This document shows positions 20,972-33,927 of a stretch of 64,000 nucleotides of DNA, in pieces; within the stretch, counting starts at the first letter, position 1; each line of letters begins with the position of its first letter. The position numbers and the translations under genes are program-made. The DNA is from Cinclus cinclus. Its lineage: Eukaryota; Chordata; Aves; Passeriformes; Cinclidae. The DNA lies in contig NC_085046.1 of NCBI RefSeq assembly GCF_963662255.1, positions 54,344,570 to 54,408,569 on the forward strand. Reading direction: 5' to 3'. The notes under the pieces were generated by a model. It did not search any database, had not been told where the DNA came from, and saw nothing but the letters and a program-made list of their open reading frames with translations.

Positions 20972-22909
20972 TTGTTGTTTCTCTGACACAGTCTCAGAGT
21001 GTGGCTTTCTCGGCCTTCTCCTGTTGCCTTTTCCCTCTGCCCTCAAATGCCAATGTGGGCGGCAACTGGGAGGGGAGGGGATAGCAACATTGTAGCCACA
21101 GGGGCCCAGAGGAGCCCTGGCAGGGGCCTGTGCCCAGTGCTACAGGAAGACAAGAAGCAGCCCCCAGGCCAAGCTTGGGACCCAGCCTGGGAGTCTGGAA
21201 AGCTTCCTGCTCTCAACTGCAGGGCAGGACAGGCCATCTTCATGGGGCATGAGCTGCAGGCAGCAAGCGAGCTAAAAGGGACAGAAGGAGCCCTCAGCTG
21301 GGGTCACAGTCAGTGCTGCAGAGGAAAGCAAAACTTCTCGGGATCCAGAGCCAATGTGGCCTGAGGGAAAGTTCCTTCTTGACCCCAGGGCTACTGATTG
21401 GCCGTGTTGAAAAGGGGCTCTGGAATGAAGGCAGCCAGTGGAAACACCGGTCGCCTTGGAGAACCACATGCCATCCTGCCTGTTCAGCAGAGTCAGCTGC
21501 ACAGGACAACCCAGGGTCTGCCAGGCCAAGTGCCAGTGGCACAATAGGTAGAGTCTGCAAGGATGCTCCAGGAAGTCCCTGATGCAAAGAGATGGAGACA
21601 TGCTTCGTTGGTGTGGCTAGCTTTTAGCTGTCAGAATAAACCAAAACTCTTGTAGGGATCTTCAGAAGATCCCGCCCTTCAAAATGACAATGGCCTGCAC
21701 CGAGAGAGGGGCCAGCTTCCAGTTTGATGCCGCCCTGAGCACTGAAGGGGATGAGTGGAGGGAAAGAGCCAAGAGGAAGGATGGATTTGAACAAATCCAC
21801 AGGATTCCTGCCAAGCCATTGAAGCCTAAGTGCAGATGTATCCTTGGCCAAGGAAATGAGTGACTTGAGATGGCAACAAGTCAGATGTGTACAGGCGAGA
21901 AACGCAAGCCCTCTATTTAAGGAGGGTTCCGAACAATCAAGAGAGCTTTTGTCACGTGGATCACCGAGGGTTGTGTGTCTGTCTCCAGCCAGGACCGCGG
22001 TTACCGTTCTACTCAACGACAGCAGAGATTTTCTCCCCGTTTTGGACCGTTTTTGGTTTGCCCAAAAGGGTGCTTGATGCTTCTTTTTCAGTTCTCTCTC
22101 CATCGTCAACTTGATGTTTCAATGGGATGAGGAGAGCAACAGCGGGTTGCAAGGGTCACTGAGCTAAGGACCACACCATCGTGCCCGTCAACAGCGATCC
22201 AATGGCGCTGTGGAGAAGAAAAGAAATGGGAATTGAAAAGCAACCTGGCAAGAAGTTGATGCGGAGACTGGCAGGAGATGTCAGCATGTGCTCGCCTGTC
22301 CGAGTGGCGCAGGCGAGCAGCACTGAGAATAGAGAAGAAGGGCTGTCATGTCACGGGATTTAAAGCAGCCAAGCCACGTGCCTGATGTACACAGAAGCCT
22401 CCCGTGCCAAAAGTGGGAAACTAGCAGGTAATGTGCTTCTAGAGGAGAAATGCTGGGACTGAGGTGGCCAAATGATTATAAAATCCGAGGCAAGAAAGAG
22501 GGAATGATGGCATGGCCCACGTACCCCATGTTTTCTCTTGAGGCCGTGGACTTGCAGGGGCTAAAGGCCAGCTCTGGCAGATTTGGAAGGCAGTCAAGGC
22601 AGCCAGGCGAGAGCAGTGACATCAGCGTGACATCAGCGGCCCACAAACCGCATGGGTGGCAACCTCAGTGAGCAAAGCATTGTGACCTCACATCCCTCAC
22701 TGCTTATGTTTGGGCACAGACAGAGCTGGGCTCAGACCGGCTCGCGCCTGCACTCCTGGCAAGCGTGCCTGCGAGGACTGGAAGCCCGCGAGGTCCTTGG
22801 GAGCTGCTGTGGGCAAGTCTGGGTTGTGATTCCCACGCCTTTGCCTGTTTCCTTAGCCATACGTGGTTGAGGAAGCCAAGCAGTGTGAGCGGTGCTTGCG
22901 GCGGCACAG
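20972..22909 (+). other. Spacer 7, 1938 nt, 4-nt deletion
   Basis: Same 4-nt deletion as spacer 2, near 21170, with a private GGGATAGCAAC next to the G-rich block and private CCAATGGCGC near 22199. TATA-like at 22477; CRE-like group 22617-22690. Confidence 0.6.
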
Positions 22910-23057
22910 GTGAGCGGTGCAGGAAAGGACTACGGGGTGGCCGTGGGCTGGGCGATGGTGTCTGGGGAGCTGTGAGTGTGTGGTGTCCTTCTTGAGGGGC
23001 CTGGGCGCTCCTTTGAGCCGCCCATCTCCCTGGGACAGCAAGTGACCTGTTTTGCAG
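22910..23057 (+). other. Putative 5' leader intron, unit 8
   Basis: Donor GTGAGC and acceptor GCAG intact. Confidence 0.6.
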
Positions 23058-23116
23058 CGTGTCACACCAGCAGGAGGGAGCAGCTGCTGTGCCCAGCTCT
23101 GCTGCAAGCCACAAGC

Positions 23117-23946
23117 ATGGCCACGGAGACAGACTGGAACTGCCCCATCTGCCGTGACGGTCCCGGTGAAAAGGCTTCTGTAACACCGTGCGTCCACCAG
23201 TTCTGCCTGGGCTGCATTGTGCGCTGGGTCAAGACCAAGCCATTGTGCCCCCTGTGCAGGCAGCCTATCAAGAGCATCGTTTACTCTGTTCGGTCGGAGG
23301 AAGACTTTCTGGAGATAGCTCTCCCAAGCTCCTCAGACTCATGGGCTGCTGGTCACCAGGATGAGCAGGGGGCTGCGGAGCGCATGCCCAGCACCTATGT
23401 AGCTGGCTTCCCAGCTGAGCTCTGGGCTGGCATTTTCCAGGACTGCTCAGAAATCCTGGAGCCCCTGCTGCCCTGGCTGAACCAGGAGCTTTCGCAGCTG
23501 CTCAGGACCCACTGGTGGGAGGTGGCTCTGGCACAGAGTGTGGTCGTAGCCAATTTGTGCTACTATGGGCTGAGGCAGGAGGCCTTGGTCCAGGAGCTGC
23601 AAGGCCTGCTGCAGGAGCAGACGGTGGCATTTGTGCGCCGGCTCATTGACACTGCTTCTGACAGGTGCAGTGATGAGATCCTGCGGCGGATGAACCTCCT
23701 GAACTCCCATGCTCAGGAGGAAGAGGAGCAGGAGCAGGAGGAAGAGGAGGAGGGTCCCAAAGGCATCACTGCCTCCCTCCAGGGGACTCTCACCCCCATG
23801 GTGGCCTCCTCCCACAGCCCTATGGTCTCCAATGTGGAAGCAGACACTGGAACATTGGAAGCCACGCTGCGTGAGGGGCCCAGCCTCTCTCCATCCATGC
23901 CCGTCCATGCAGAGCGGGAGCAGCCCCAGGACGAGCCTGGCGAGGC

Positions 23947-24000
<54 letters not shown>

Positions 24001-24187
24001 AGGCCCCTCTGCCCAAGGCTGCAGCCGCAGCCGTCGTGCTCCTGGCCGGGACACGGACAGCGTGCCCAAGGAGCGCCGGCGCCCCACAAAGAGGAAGGCC
24101 TCTAGACCTCAGGACTCTCCCCAGCCCCCAAAAAGGCCGTCCCGCCAGCGCAAGCCCAAGCCAAGGCCCCTTGATTGTAGGAAGTAG
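23117..24187 (+). CDS. Unit 8: TOPORS-like RING protein, 356 aa, longest polyalanine
   Basis: This copy has the longest alanine tract, 17 residues at 23945-23995, with the short acidic run. A181S lies at the end of the helical region, a private change. R257L is shared with units 1 and 16, which also have long tracts of 15. The RING is unchanged and the leader splice sites are intact. Confidence 0.87.
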
Positions 24188-24247
24188 GAGTAGATGTAGG
24201 AGTAAAGAATCAATGTTAGGAGTTGGAAATTGTTTTTAGAAGTAGGA

Positions 24248-24293
24248 AATAAATGGTAGAGTTAGGAAATCAATTGTAGAAGTAGGAAATAAA
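24248..24293 (+). terminator. Poly(A) signal pair, unit 8
   Basis: AATAAA at 24248 and 24288. Confidence 0.7.
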
Positions 24294-26235
24294 TTGTTGT
24301 TTCTCTGACACAGTCTCAGAGTGTGGCTTTCTCGGCCTTCTCCTGTTGCCTTTTCCCTCTGCCCTCAAATGCCAATGTGGGCGGCAACTGGGAGGGGAGG
24401 GGATAGGAACATTGTAGCCACAGGGGCCCAGAGGAGCCCTGGCAGGGGCCTGTGCCCAGTGCTACAGGAAGACAAGAAGCAGCCCCCAGGCAGGCCAAGC
24501 TTGGGACCCAGCCTGGGAGTCTGGAAAGCTTCCTGCTCTCAACTGCAGGGCAGGACAGGCCATCTTCATGGGGCATGAGCTGCAGGCAGCAAGCGAGCTA
24601 AAAGGGACAGAAGGAGCCCTCAGCTGGGGTCACAGTCAGTGCTGCAGAGGAAAGCAAAACTTCTCGGGATCCAGAGCCAATGTGGCCTGAGGGAAAGTTC
24701 CTTCTTGACCCCAGGGCTACTGATTGGCTGTGTTGAAAAGGGGCTCTGGAATGAAGGCAGCCAGTGGAAACACCGGTCGCCTTGGAGAGCCACATGCCAT
24801 CCTGCCTGTTCAGCAGAGTCAGCTGCACAGGACAACCCAGGGTCTGCCCGGCCAAGTGCCAGTGGCACAATAGGTAGAGTCTGCAAGGATGCTCCAGGAA
24901 GTCCCTGATGCAAAGAGATGGAGAGATGCTTCGTTGGTGTGGCTAGCTTTTAGCTGTCAGAATAAACCAAAACTCTTGTAGGGATCTTCAGAAGATCCCG
25001 CCCTTCAAAATGACAATGGCCTGCACCGAGAGAGGGGCCAGCTTCCAGTTTGATGCCGCCCTGAGCACTGAAGGGGATGAGTGGAGGGAAAGAGCCAAGA
25101 GGAAGGATGGATTTGAACAAATCCACAGGATTCCTGCCAAGCCATTGAAGCCTAAGTGCAGATGTATCCTTGGCCAAGGAAATGAGTGACTTGAGATGGC
25201 AACAAGTCAGATGTGTACAGGCGAGAAACGCAAGCCCTCTATTTAAGGAGGGTTCCGAACAATCAAGAGAGCTTTTGTCACGTGGATCACCGAGGGTTGT
25301 GTGTCTGTCTCCAGCCAGGACCGCGGTTACCGTTCTACTCAACGACAGCAGAGATTTTCTCCCCGTTTTGGACCGTTTTTGGTTTGCCCAAAAGGGTGCT
25401 TGATGCTTCTTTTTCAGTTCTCTCTCCATCGTCAACTTGATGTTTCAATGGGATGAGGAGAGCAACAGCGCGTTGCAAGGGTCACTGAGCTAAGGACCAC
25501 ACCATCGTGCCCGTCAACAGCGATCCAATGGGGCTGTGGAGAAGAAAAGAAATGGGAATTGAAAAGCAACCTGGCAAGAAGTTGATGCGGAGACTGGCAG
25601 GAGATGTCAGCATGTGCTCGCCTGTCCGAGTGGCGCAGGCGAGCAGAACTGAGAATAGAGAAGAAGGGCTGTCATGTCACGGGATTTAAAGCAGCCAAGC
25701 CACGTGCCTGATGTACACAGAAGCCTCCCGTGAAAAAAATGGGAAACTAGCAGGTAATGTGCTTCTTGCGGAGAAATGCTGGGACTGAGGTGGCCAAATG
25801 ATTATAAAATCCGAGGCAAGAAAGAGGGAATGATGGCATGGCCCACGTACCCCATGTTTTCTCCTGAGGCCGTGTACTTGCAGGGGCTAAAGGCCTGCTC
25901 TGGCAGATTTGGAAGGCAGTCAAGGCAGCCAGGCGAGAGCAGTGACATCAGCGTGACATCAGCGGCCCACAAACCGCATGGGTGGCAACCTCAGTGAGCA
26001 AAGCATTGTGACCTCACATCCCTCACTGCTTATGTTTGGGCACAGACAGAGCTGGGCTCAGACCGGCTCGCGCCTGGACTCCTGGCAAGCGTGCCTGCGA
26101 GGACTGGAAGCCCGCGAGGTCCTTGGGAGCTGCTGTGGGCAAGTCTGGGTTGTGATTCCCACGCCTTTGCCTGTTTCCTTAGCCATACGTGGTTGAGGAA
26201 GCCAAGCAGTGTGAGCGGTACTTGCGGCGGCACAG
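24294..26235 (+). other. Spacer 8, 1942 nt
   Basis: GGCTGTG, GAGAGCC, GAACTGAG and seven A match spacer 1 at four sites, though the two are seven units apart. TATA-like at 25803; CRE-like group 25943-26016. AGCGCGTTG is shared with spacers 3 and 10-12. Confidence 0.6.
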
Positions 26236-26383
26236 GTGAGCGGTGCAGGAAAGGACTACGGGGTGGCCGTGGGCTGGGCAATGGTGTCTGGGGAGCTGTG
26301 AGTGTGTGGTGTCCTTCTTGAGGGGCCTGGGCGCTCCTTTGAGCCGCCCATCTCCCTGGGACAGCAAGTGACCTGTTTTGCAA
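26236..26383 (+). other. Putative 5' leader intron, unit 9, acceptor AG lost
   Basis: Donor intact; acceptor reads GCAA. The internal GGGCAATGG variant is shared with unit 7. Confidence 0.45.
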
Positions 26384-26442
26384 CGTGTCACACCAGCAGG
26401 AGGGAGCAGCTGCTGTGCCCAGCTCTGCTGCAAGCCACAAGC

Positions 26443-27269
26443 ATGGCCACGGAGACAGACTGGAACTGCCCCATCTGCCGTGACGGTCCCGGTGAAAAGG
26501 CTTCTGTAACACCGTGCGTCCACCAGTTCTGCCTGGGCTGCATTGTGCGCTGGGTCAAGACCAAGCCATTGTGCCCCCTGTGCAGGCAGCCTATCAAGAG
26601 CATCGTTTACTCTGTTCGGTCGGAGGAAGACTTTCTGGAGATAGCTCTCCCAAGCTCCTCAGACTCATGGGCTGCTGGTCACCAGGATGAGCAGGGGGCT
26701 GCGGAGCGCATGCCCAGCACCTATGTCGCTGGCTTCCCAGCTGAGCTCTGGGCTGGCATTTTCCAGGACTGCTCAGAAATCCTGGAGCCCCTGCTGCCCT
26801 GGCTGAACCAGGAGCTTTCGCAGCTGCTCAGGACCCACTGGTGGGAGGTGGCTCTGGCACAGAGTGTGGTCGTAGCCAATTTGTGCTACTATGGGCTGAG
26901 GCAGGAGGCCTTGGTCCAGGAGCTGCAAGGCCTGCTGCAGGAGCAGACGGTGGCATTTGTGCGCCGGCTCATTGACACTGCTGCTGACAGGTGCAGTGAT
27001 GAGATCCTGCGGCGGATGAACCTCCTGAACTCCCATGCTCAGGAGGAAGAGGAGCAGGAGCAGGAGGAAGAGGAGGAGGGTCCCAAAGGCATCACTGCCT
27101 CCCTCCAGGGGACTCTCACCCCCATGGTGGCCTCCTCCCACAGCCCTATGGTCTCCAATGTGGAAGCAGACACTGGAACATTGGAAGCCACGCTGCGTGA
27201 GGGGCCCAGCCGCTCTCCATCCATGCCCGTCCATGCAGAGCGGGAGCAGCCCCAGGACGAGCCTGGCGA

Positions 27270-27305
<36 letters not shown>

Positions 27306-27492
27306 AGGCCCCTCTGCCCAAGGCTGCAGCCGCAGCCGTCGTGCTCCTGGCCGGGACACGGACAGCGTGCCCAAGGAGCGCCGGCGCCCCACAAAGAGGA
27401 AGGCCTCTAGACCTCAGGACTCTCCCCAGCCCCCAAAAAGGCCGTCCCGCCAGCGCAAGCCCAAGCCAAGGCCCCTTGATTGTAGGAAGTAG
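26443..27492 (+). CDS. Unit 9: TOPORS-like RING protein, 349 aa, leader acceptor lost
   Basis: Coding sequence gives the common 349-residue protein with 10 alanines at 27271-27300 and Val95 as GTC. The likely leader splice acceptor is changed from GCAG to GCAA (A at 26383). The ATG and its context are untouched, so translation remains possible from an unspliced or alternatively spliced leader, using AG at 26363-26364. The upstream exon also has a private G-to-A at 26220. Confidence 0.85.
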
Positions 27493-27552
27493 GAGTAGAT
27501 GTAGGAGTAAAGAATCAATGTTAGGAGTTGGAAATTGTTTTTAGAAGTAGGA

Positions 27553-27598
27553 AATAAATGGTAGAGTTAGGAAATCAATTGTAGAAGTAGGAAATAAA
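27553..27598 (+). terminator. Poly(A) signal pair, unit 9
   Basis: AATAAA at 27553 and 27593. Confidence 0.7.
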
Positions 27599-29540
27599 TT
27601 GTTGTTTCTCTGACACAGTCTCAGAGTGTGGCTTTCTCGGCCTTCTCCTGTTGCCTTTTCCCTCTGCCCTCAAATGCCAATGTGGGCGGCAACTGGGAGG
27701 GGAGGGGATAGGAACATTGTAGCCACAGGGGCCCAGAGGAGCCCTGGCAGGGGCCTGTGCCCAGTGCTACAGGAAGACAAGAAGCAGCCCCCAGGCAGGC
27801 CAAGCTTGGGACCCAGCCTGGGAGTCTGGAAAGCTTCCTGCTCTCAACTGCAGGGCAGGACAGGCCATCTTCATGGGGCATGAGCTGCAGGCAGCAAGCG
27901 AGCTAAAAGGGACAGAAGGAGCCCTCAGCTGGGGTCACAGTCAGTGCTGCAGAGGAAAGCAAAACTTCTCGGGATCCAGAGCCAATGTGGCCTGAGGGAA
28001 AGTTCCTTCTTGACCCCAGGGCTACTGATTGGCCGTGTTGAAAAGGGGCTCTGGAATGAAGGCAGCCAGTGGAAACACCGGTCGCCTTGGAGAACCACAT
28101 GCCATCCTGCCTGTTCAGCAGAGTCAGCTGCACAGGACAACCCAGGGTCTGCCAGGCCAAGTGCCAGTGGCACAATAGGTAGAGTCTGCAAGGATGCTCC
28201 AGGAAGTCCCTGATGCAAAGAGATGGAGACATGCTTCGTTGGTGTGGCTAGCTTTTAGCTGTCAGAATAAACCAAAACTCTTGTAGGGATCTTCAGAAGA
28301 TCCCGCCCTTCAAAATGACAATGGCCTGCACCGAGAGAGGGGCCAGCTTCCAGTTTGATGCCGCCCTGAGCACTGAAGGGGATGAGTGGAGGGAAAGAGC
28401 CAAGAGGAAGGATGGATTTGAACAAATCCACAGGATTCCTGCCAAGCCATTGAAGCCTAAGTGCAGATGTATCCTTGGCCAAGGAAATGAGTGACTTGAG
28501 ATGGCAACAAGTCAGATGTGTACAGGCGAGAAACGCAAGCCCTCTATTTAAGGAGGGTTCCGAACAATCAAGAGAGCTTTTGTCACGTGGATCACCGAGG
28601 GTTGTGTGTCTGTCTCCAGCCAGGACCGCGGTTACCGTTCTACTCAACGACAGCAGAGATTTTCTCCCCGTTTTGGACCGTTTTTGGTTTGCCCAAAAGG
28701 GTGCTTGATGCTTCTTTTTCAGTTCTCTCTCCATCGTCAACTTGATGTTTCAATGGGATGAGGAGAGCAACAGCGGGTTGCAAGGGTCACTGAGCTAAGG
28801 ACCACACCATCGTGCCCGTCAACAGCGATCCAATGGGGCTGTGGAGAAGAAAAGAAATGGGAATTGAAAAGCAACCTGGCAAGAAGTTGATGCGGAGACT
28901 GGCAGGAGATGTCAGCATGTGCTCGCCTGTCCGAGTGGCGCAGGCGAGCAGCACTGAGAATAGAGAAGAAGGGCTGTCATGTCACGGGATTTAAAGCAGC
29001 CAAGCCACGTGCCTGATGTACACAGAAGCCTCCCGTGGCAAAAGTGGGAAACTAGCAGGTAATGTGCTTCTTGCGGAGAAATGCTGGGACTGAGGTGGCC
29101 AAATGATTATAAAATCCGAGGCAAGAAAGAGGGAATGATGGCATGGCCCACGTACCCCATGTTTTCTCCTGAGGCCGTGGACTTGCAGGGGCTAAAGGCC
29201 CGCTCTGGCAGATTTGGAAGGCAGTCAAGGCAGCCAGGCCAGAGCAGTGACATCAGCGTGACATCAGCGGCCCACAAACCGCATGGGTGGCAACCTCAGT
29301 GAGCAAAGCATTGTGACCTCACATCCCTCACTGCTTATGTTTGGGCACAGACAGAGCTGGGCTCAGACCGGCTCGCGCCTGGACTCCTGGCAAGCGTGCC
29401 TGCGAGGACTGGAAGCCCGCGAGGTCCTTGGGAGCTGCTGTGGGCAAGTCTGGGTTGTGATTCCCATGCCTTTGCCTGTTTCCTTAGCCATACGTGGTTG
29501 AGGAAGCCAAGCAGTGTGAGCGGTGCTTGCGGCGGCACAG
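27599..29540 (+). other. Spacer 9, 1942 nt
   Basis: TATA-like at 29108; CRE-like group 29248-29321. Carries GGCCAGAGCAG before the CRE-like group, shared with spacers 16-19. Confidence 0.6.
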
Positions 29541-29688
29541 GTGAGCGGTGCAGGAAAGGACTACGGGGTGGCCGTGGGCTGGGCGATGGTGTCTGGGGAG
29601 CTGTGAGTGTGTGGTGTCCTTCTTGAGGGGCCTGGGCGCTCCTTTGAGCCGCCCATCTCCCTGGGACAGCAAGTGACCTGTTTTGCAG
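29541..29688 (+). other. Putative 5' leader intron, unit 10
   Basis: Donor GTGAGC and acceptor GCAG intact. Confidence 0.6.
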
Positions 29689-29747
29689 CGTGTCACACCA
29701 GCAGGAGGGAGCAGCTGCTGTGCCCAGCTCTGCTGCAAGCCACAAGC

Positions 29748-30580
29748 ATGGCCACGGAGACAGACTGGAACTGCCCCATCTGCCGTGACGGTCCCGGTGA
29801 AAAGGCTTCTGTAACACCGTGCGTCCACCAGTTCTGCCTGGGCTGCATTGTGCGCTGGGTCAAGACCAAGCCATTGTGCCCCCTGTGCAGGCAGCCTATC
29901 AAGAGCATCGTTTACTCTGTTCGGTCGGAGGAAGACTTTCTGGAGATAGCTCTCCCAAGCTCCTCAGACTCATGGGCTGCTGGTCACCAGGATGAGCAGG
30001 GGGCTGCGGAGCGCATGCCCAGCACCTATGTAGCTGGCTTCCCAGCTGAGCTCTGGGCTGGCATTTTCCAGGACTGCTCAGAAATCCTGGAGCCCCTGCT
30101 GCCCTGGCTGAACCAGGAGCTTTCGCAGCTGCTCAGGACCCACTGGTGGGAGGTGGCTCTGGCACAGAGTGTGGTCGTAGCCAATTTGTGCTACTATGGG
30201 CTGAGGCAGGAGGCCTTGGTCCAGGAGCTGCAAGGCCTGCTGCAGGAGCAGACGGTGGCATTTGTGCGCCGGCTCATTGACACTGCTGCTGACAGGTGCA
30301 GTGATGAGATCCTGCGGCGGATGAACCTCCTGAACTCCCATGCTCAGGAGGAAGAGGAGCAGGAGCAGGAGCAGGAGGAAGAGGAGGAGGGTCCCAAAGG
30401 CATCACTGCCTCCCTCCAGGGGACTCTCACCCCCATGGTGGCCTCCTCCCACAGCCCTATGGTCTCCAATGTGGAAGCAGACACTGGAACATTGGAAGCC
30501 ACGCTGCGTGAGGGGCCCAGCCGCTCTCCATCCATGCCCGTCCATGCAGAGCGGGAGCAGCCCCAGGACGAGCCTGGCGA

Positions 30581-30616
<36 letters not shown>

Positions 30617-30803
30617 AGGCCCCTCTGCCCAAGGCTGCAGCCGCAGCCGTCGTGCTCCTGGCCGGGACACGGACAGCGTGCCCAAGGAGCGCCGGCGCCC
30701 CACAAAGAGGAAGGCCTCTAGACCTCAGGACTCTCCCCAGCCCCCAAAAAGGCCGTCCCGCCAGCGCAAGCCCAAGCCAAGGCCCCTTGATTGTAGGAAG
30801 TAG
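29748..30803 (+). CDS. Unit 10: TOPORS-like RING protein, 351 aa
   Basis: Combines the long acidic run with the short 10-alanine tract (30582-30611), a pairing seen elsewhere only in unit 13. This shows that the two length polymorphisms, about 200 nt apart, have been separated by exchange. No other residue differs from the reference form. Leader splice sites are intact. Confidence 0.87.
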
Positions 30804-30863
30804 GAGTAGATGTAGGAGTAAAGAATCAATGTTAGGAGTTGGAAATTGTTTTTAGAAGTAGGA

Positions 30864-30909
30864 AATAAATGGTAGAGTTAGGAAATCAATTGTAGAAGTA
30901 GGAAATAAA
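30864..30909 (+). terminator. Poly(A) signal pair, unit 10
   Basis: AATAAA at 30864 and 30904. Confidence 0.7.
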
Positions 30910-32851
30910 TTGTTGTTTCTCTGACACAGTCTCAGAGTGTGGCTTTCTCGGCCTTCTCCTGTTGCCTTTTCCCTCTGCCCTCAAATGCCAATGTGGGCGG
31001 CAACTGGGAGGGGAGGGGATAGGAACATTGTAGCCACAGGGGCCCAGAGGAGCCCTGGCAGGGGCCTGTGCCCAGTGCTACAGGAAGACAAGAAGCAGCC
31101 CCCAGGCAGGCCAAGCTTGGGACCCAGCCTGGGAGTCTGGAAAGCTTCCTGCTCTCAACTGCAGGGCAGGACAGGCCATCTTCATGGGGCATGAGCTGCA
31201 GGCAGCAAGCGAGCTAAAAGGGACAGAAGGAGCCCTCAGCTGGGGTCACAGTCAGTGCTGCAGAGGAAAGCAAAACTTCTCGGGATCCAGAGCCAATGTG
31301 GCCTGAGGGAAAGTTCCTTCTTGACCCCAGGGCTACTGATTGGCCGTGTTGAAAAGGGGCTCTGGAATGAAGGCAGCCAGTGGAAACACCGGTCGCCTTG
31401 GAGAACCACATGCCATCCTGCCTGTTCAGCAGAGTCAGCTGCACAGGACAACCCAGGGTCTGCCCGGCCAAGTGCCAGTGGCACAATAGGTAGAGTCTGC
31501 AAGGATGCTCCAGGAAGTCCCTGATGCAAAGAGATGGAGACATGCTTCGTTGGTGTGGCTAGCTTTTAGCTGTCAGAATAAACCAAAACTCTTGTAGGGA
31601 TCTTCAGAAGATCCCGCCCTTCAAAATGACAATGGCCTGCACCGAGAGAGGGGCCAGCTTCCAGTTTGATGCCGCCCTGAGCACTGAAGGGGATGAGTGG
31701 AGGGAAAGAGCCAAGAGGAAGGATGGATTTGAACAAATCCACAGGATTCCTGCCAAGCCATTGAAGCCTAAGTGCAGATGTATCCTTGGCCAAGGAAATG
31801 AGTGACTTGAGATGGCAACAAGTCAGATGTGTACAGGCGAGAAACGCAAGGCCTCTATTTAAGGAGGGTTCCGAACAATCAAGAGAGCTTTTGTCACGTG
31901 GATCACCGAGGGTTGTGTGTCTGTCTCCAGCCAGGACCGCGGTTACCGTTCTACTCAACGACAGCAGAGATTTTCTCCCCGTTTTGGACCGTTTTTGGTT
32001 TGCCCAAAAGGGTGCTTGATGCTTCTTTTTCAGTTCTCTCTCCATCGTCAACTTGATGTTTCAATGGGATGAGGAGAGCAACAGCGCGTTGCAAGGGTCA
32101 CTGAGCTAAGGACCACACCATCGTGCCCGTCAACAGCGATCCAATGGGGCTGTGGAGAAGAAAAGAAATGGGAATTGAAAAGCAACCTGGCAAGAAGTTG
32201 ATGCGGAGACTGGCAGGAGATGTCAGCATGTGCTCGCCTGTCCGAGTGGCGCAGGCGAGCAGCACTGAGAATAGAGAAGAAGGGCTGTCATGTCACGGGA
32301 TTTAAAGCAGCCAAGCCACGTGCCGGATGTACACAGAAGCCTCCCGTGCCAAAAGTGGGAAACTAGCAGGTAATGTGCTTCTTGCGGAGAAATGCTGGGA
32401 CTGAGGTGGCCAAATGATTATAAAATCCGAGGCAAGAAAGAGGGAATGATGGCATGGCCCACGTACCCCATGTTTTCTCCTGAGGCCGTGTACTTGCAGG
32501 GGCTAAAGGCCTGCTCTGGCAGATTTGGAAGGCAGTCAAGGCAGCCAGGCGAGAGCAGTGACATCAGCGTGACATCAGCGGCCCACAAACCGCATGGGTG
32601 GCAACCTCAGTGAGCAAAGCATTGTGACCTCACATCCCTCACTGCTTATGTTTGGGCACAGACAGAGCTGGGCTCAGACCGGCTCGCGCCTGGACTCCTG
32701 GCAAGCGTGCCTGCGAGGACTGGAAGCCCGCGAGGTCCTTGGGAGCTGCTGTGGGCAAGTCTGGGTTGTGATTCCCACGCCTTTGCCTGTTTCCTTAGCC
32801 ATACGTGGTTGAGGAAGCCAAGCAGTGTGAGCGGTGCTTGCGGCGGCACAG
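30910..32851 (+). other. Spacer 10, 1942 nt
   Basis: TATA-like at 32419; CRE-like group 32559-32632. At all markers checked it matches spacer 11. Confidence 0.6.
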
Positions 32852-32999
32852 GTGAGCGGTGCAGGAAAGGACTACGGGGTGGCCGTGGGCTGGGCGATGG
32901 TGTCTGGGGAGCTGTGAGTGTGTGGTGTCCTTCTTGAGGGGCCTGGGCGCTCCTTTGAGCCGCCCATCTCCCTGGGACAGCAAGTGACCTGTTTTGCAA
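32852..32999 (+). other. Putative 5' leader intron, unit 11, acceptor AG lost
   Basis: Donor intact; acceptor reads GCAA. The alternative AG 19 nt upstream is kept. Confidence 0.45.
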
Positions 33000-33058
33000 C
33001 GTGTCACACCAGCAGGAGGGAGCAGCTGCTGTGCCCAGCTCTGCTGCAAGCCACAAGC

Positions 33059-33888
33059 ATGGCCACGGAGACAGACTGGAACTGCCCCATCTGCCGTGAC
33101 GGTCCCGGTGAAAAGGCTTCTGTAACACCGTGCGTCCACCAGTTCTGCCTGGGCTGCATTGTGCGCTGGGTCAAGACCAAGCCATTGTGCCCCCTGTGCA
33201 GGCAGCCTATCAAGAGCATCGTTTACTCTGTTCGGTCGGAGGAAGACTTTCTGGAGATAGCTCTCCCAAGCTCCTCAGACTCATGGGCTGCTGGTCACCA
33301 GGATGAGCAGGGGGCTGCGGAGCGCATGCCCAGCACCTATGTAGCTGGCTTCCCAGCTGAGCTCTGGGCTGGCATTTTCCAGGACTGCTCAGAAATCCTG
33401 GAGCCCCTGCTGCCCTGGCTGAACCAGGAGCTTTCGCAGCTGCTCAGGACCCACTGGTGGGAGGTGGCTCTGGCACAGAGTGTGGTCGTAGCCAATTTGT
33501 GCTACTATGGGCTGAGGCAGGAGGCCTTGGTCCAGGAGCTGCAAGGCCTGCTGCAGGAGCAGACGGTGGCATTTGTGCGCCGGCTCATTGACACTGCTGC
33601 TGACAGGTGCAGTGATGAGATCCTGCGGCGGATGAACCTCCTGAACTCCCATGCTCAGGAGGAAGAGGAGCAGGAGCAGGAGGAAGAGGAGGAGGGTCCC
33701 AAAGGCATCACTGCCTCCCTCCAGGGGACTATCACCCCCATGGTGGCCTCCTCCCACAGCCCTATGGTCTCCAATGTGGAAGCAGACACTGGAACATTGG
33801 AAGCCACGCTGCGTGAGGGGCCCAGCCGCTCTCCATCCATGCCCGTCCATGCAGAGCGGGAGCAGCCCCAGGACGAGCCTGGCGAGGC

Positions 33889-33927
<39 letters not shown>

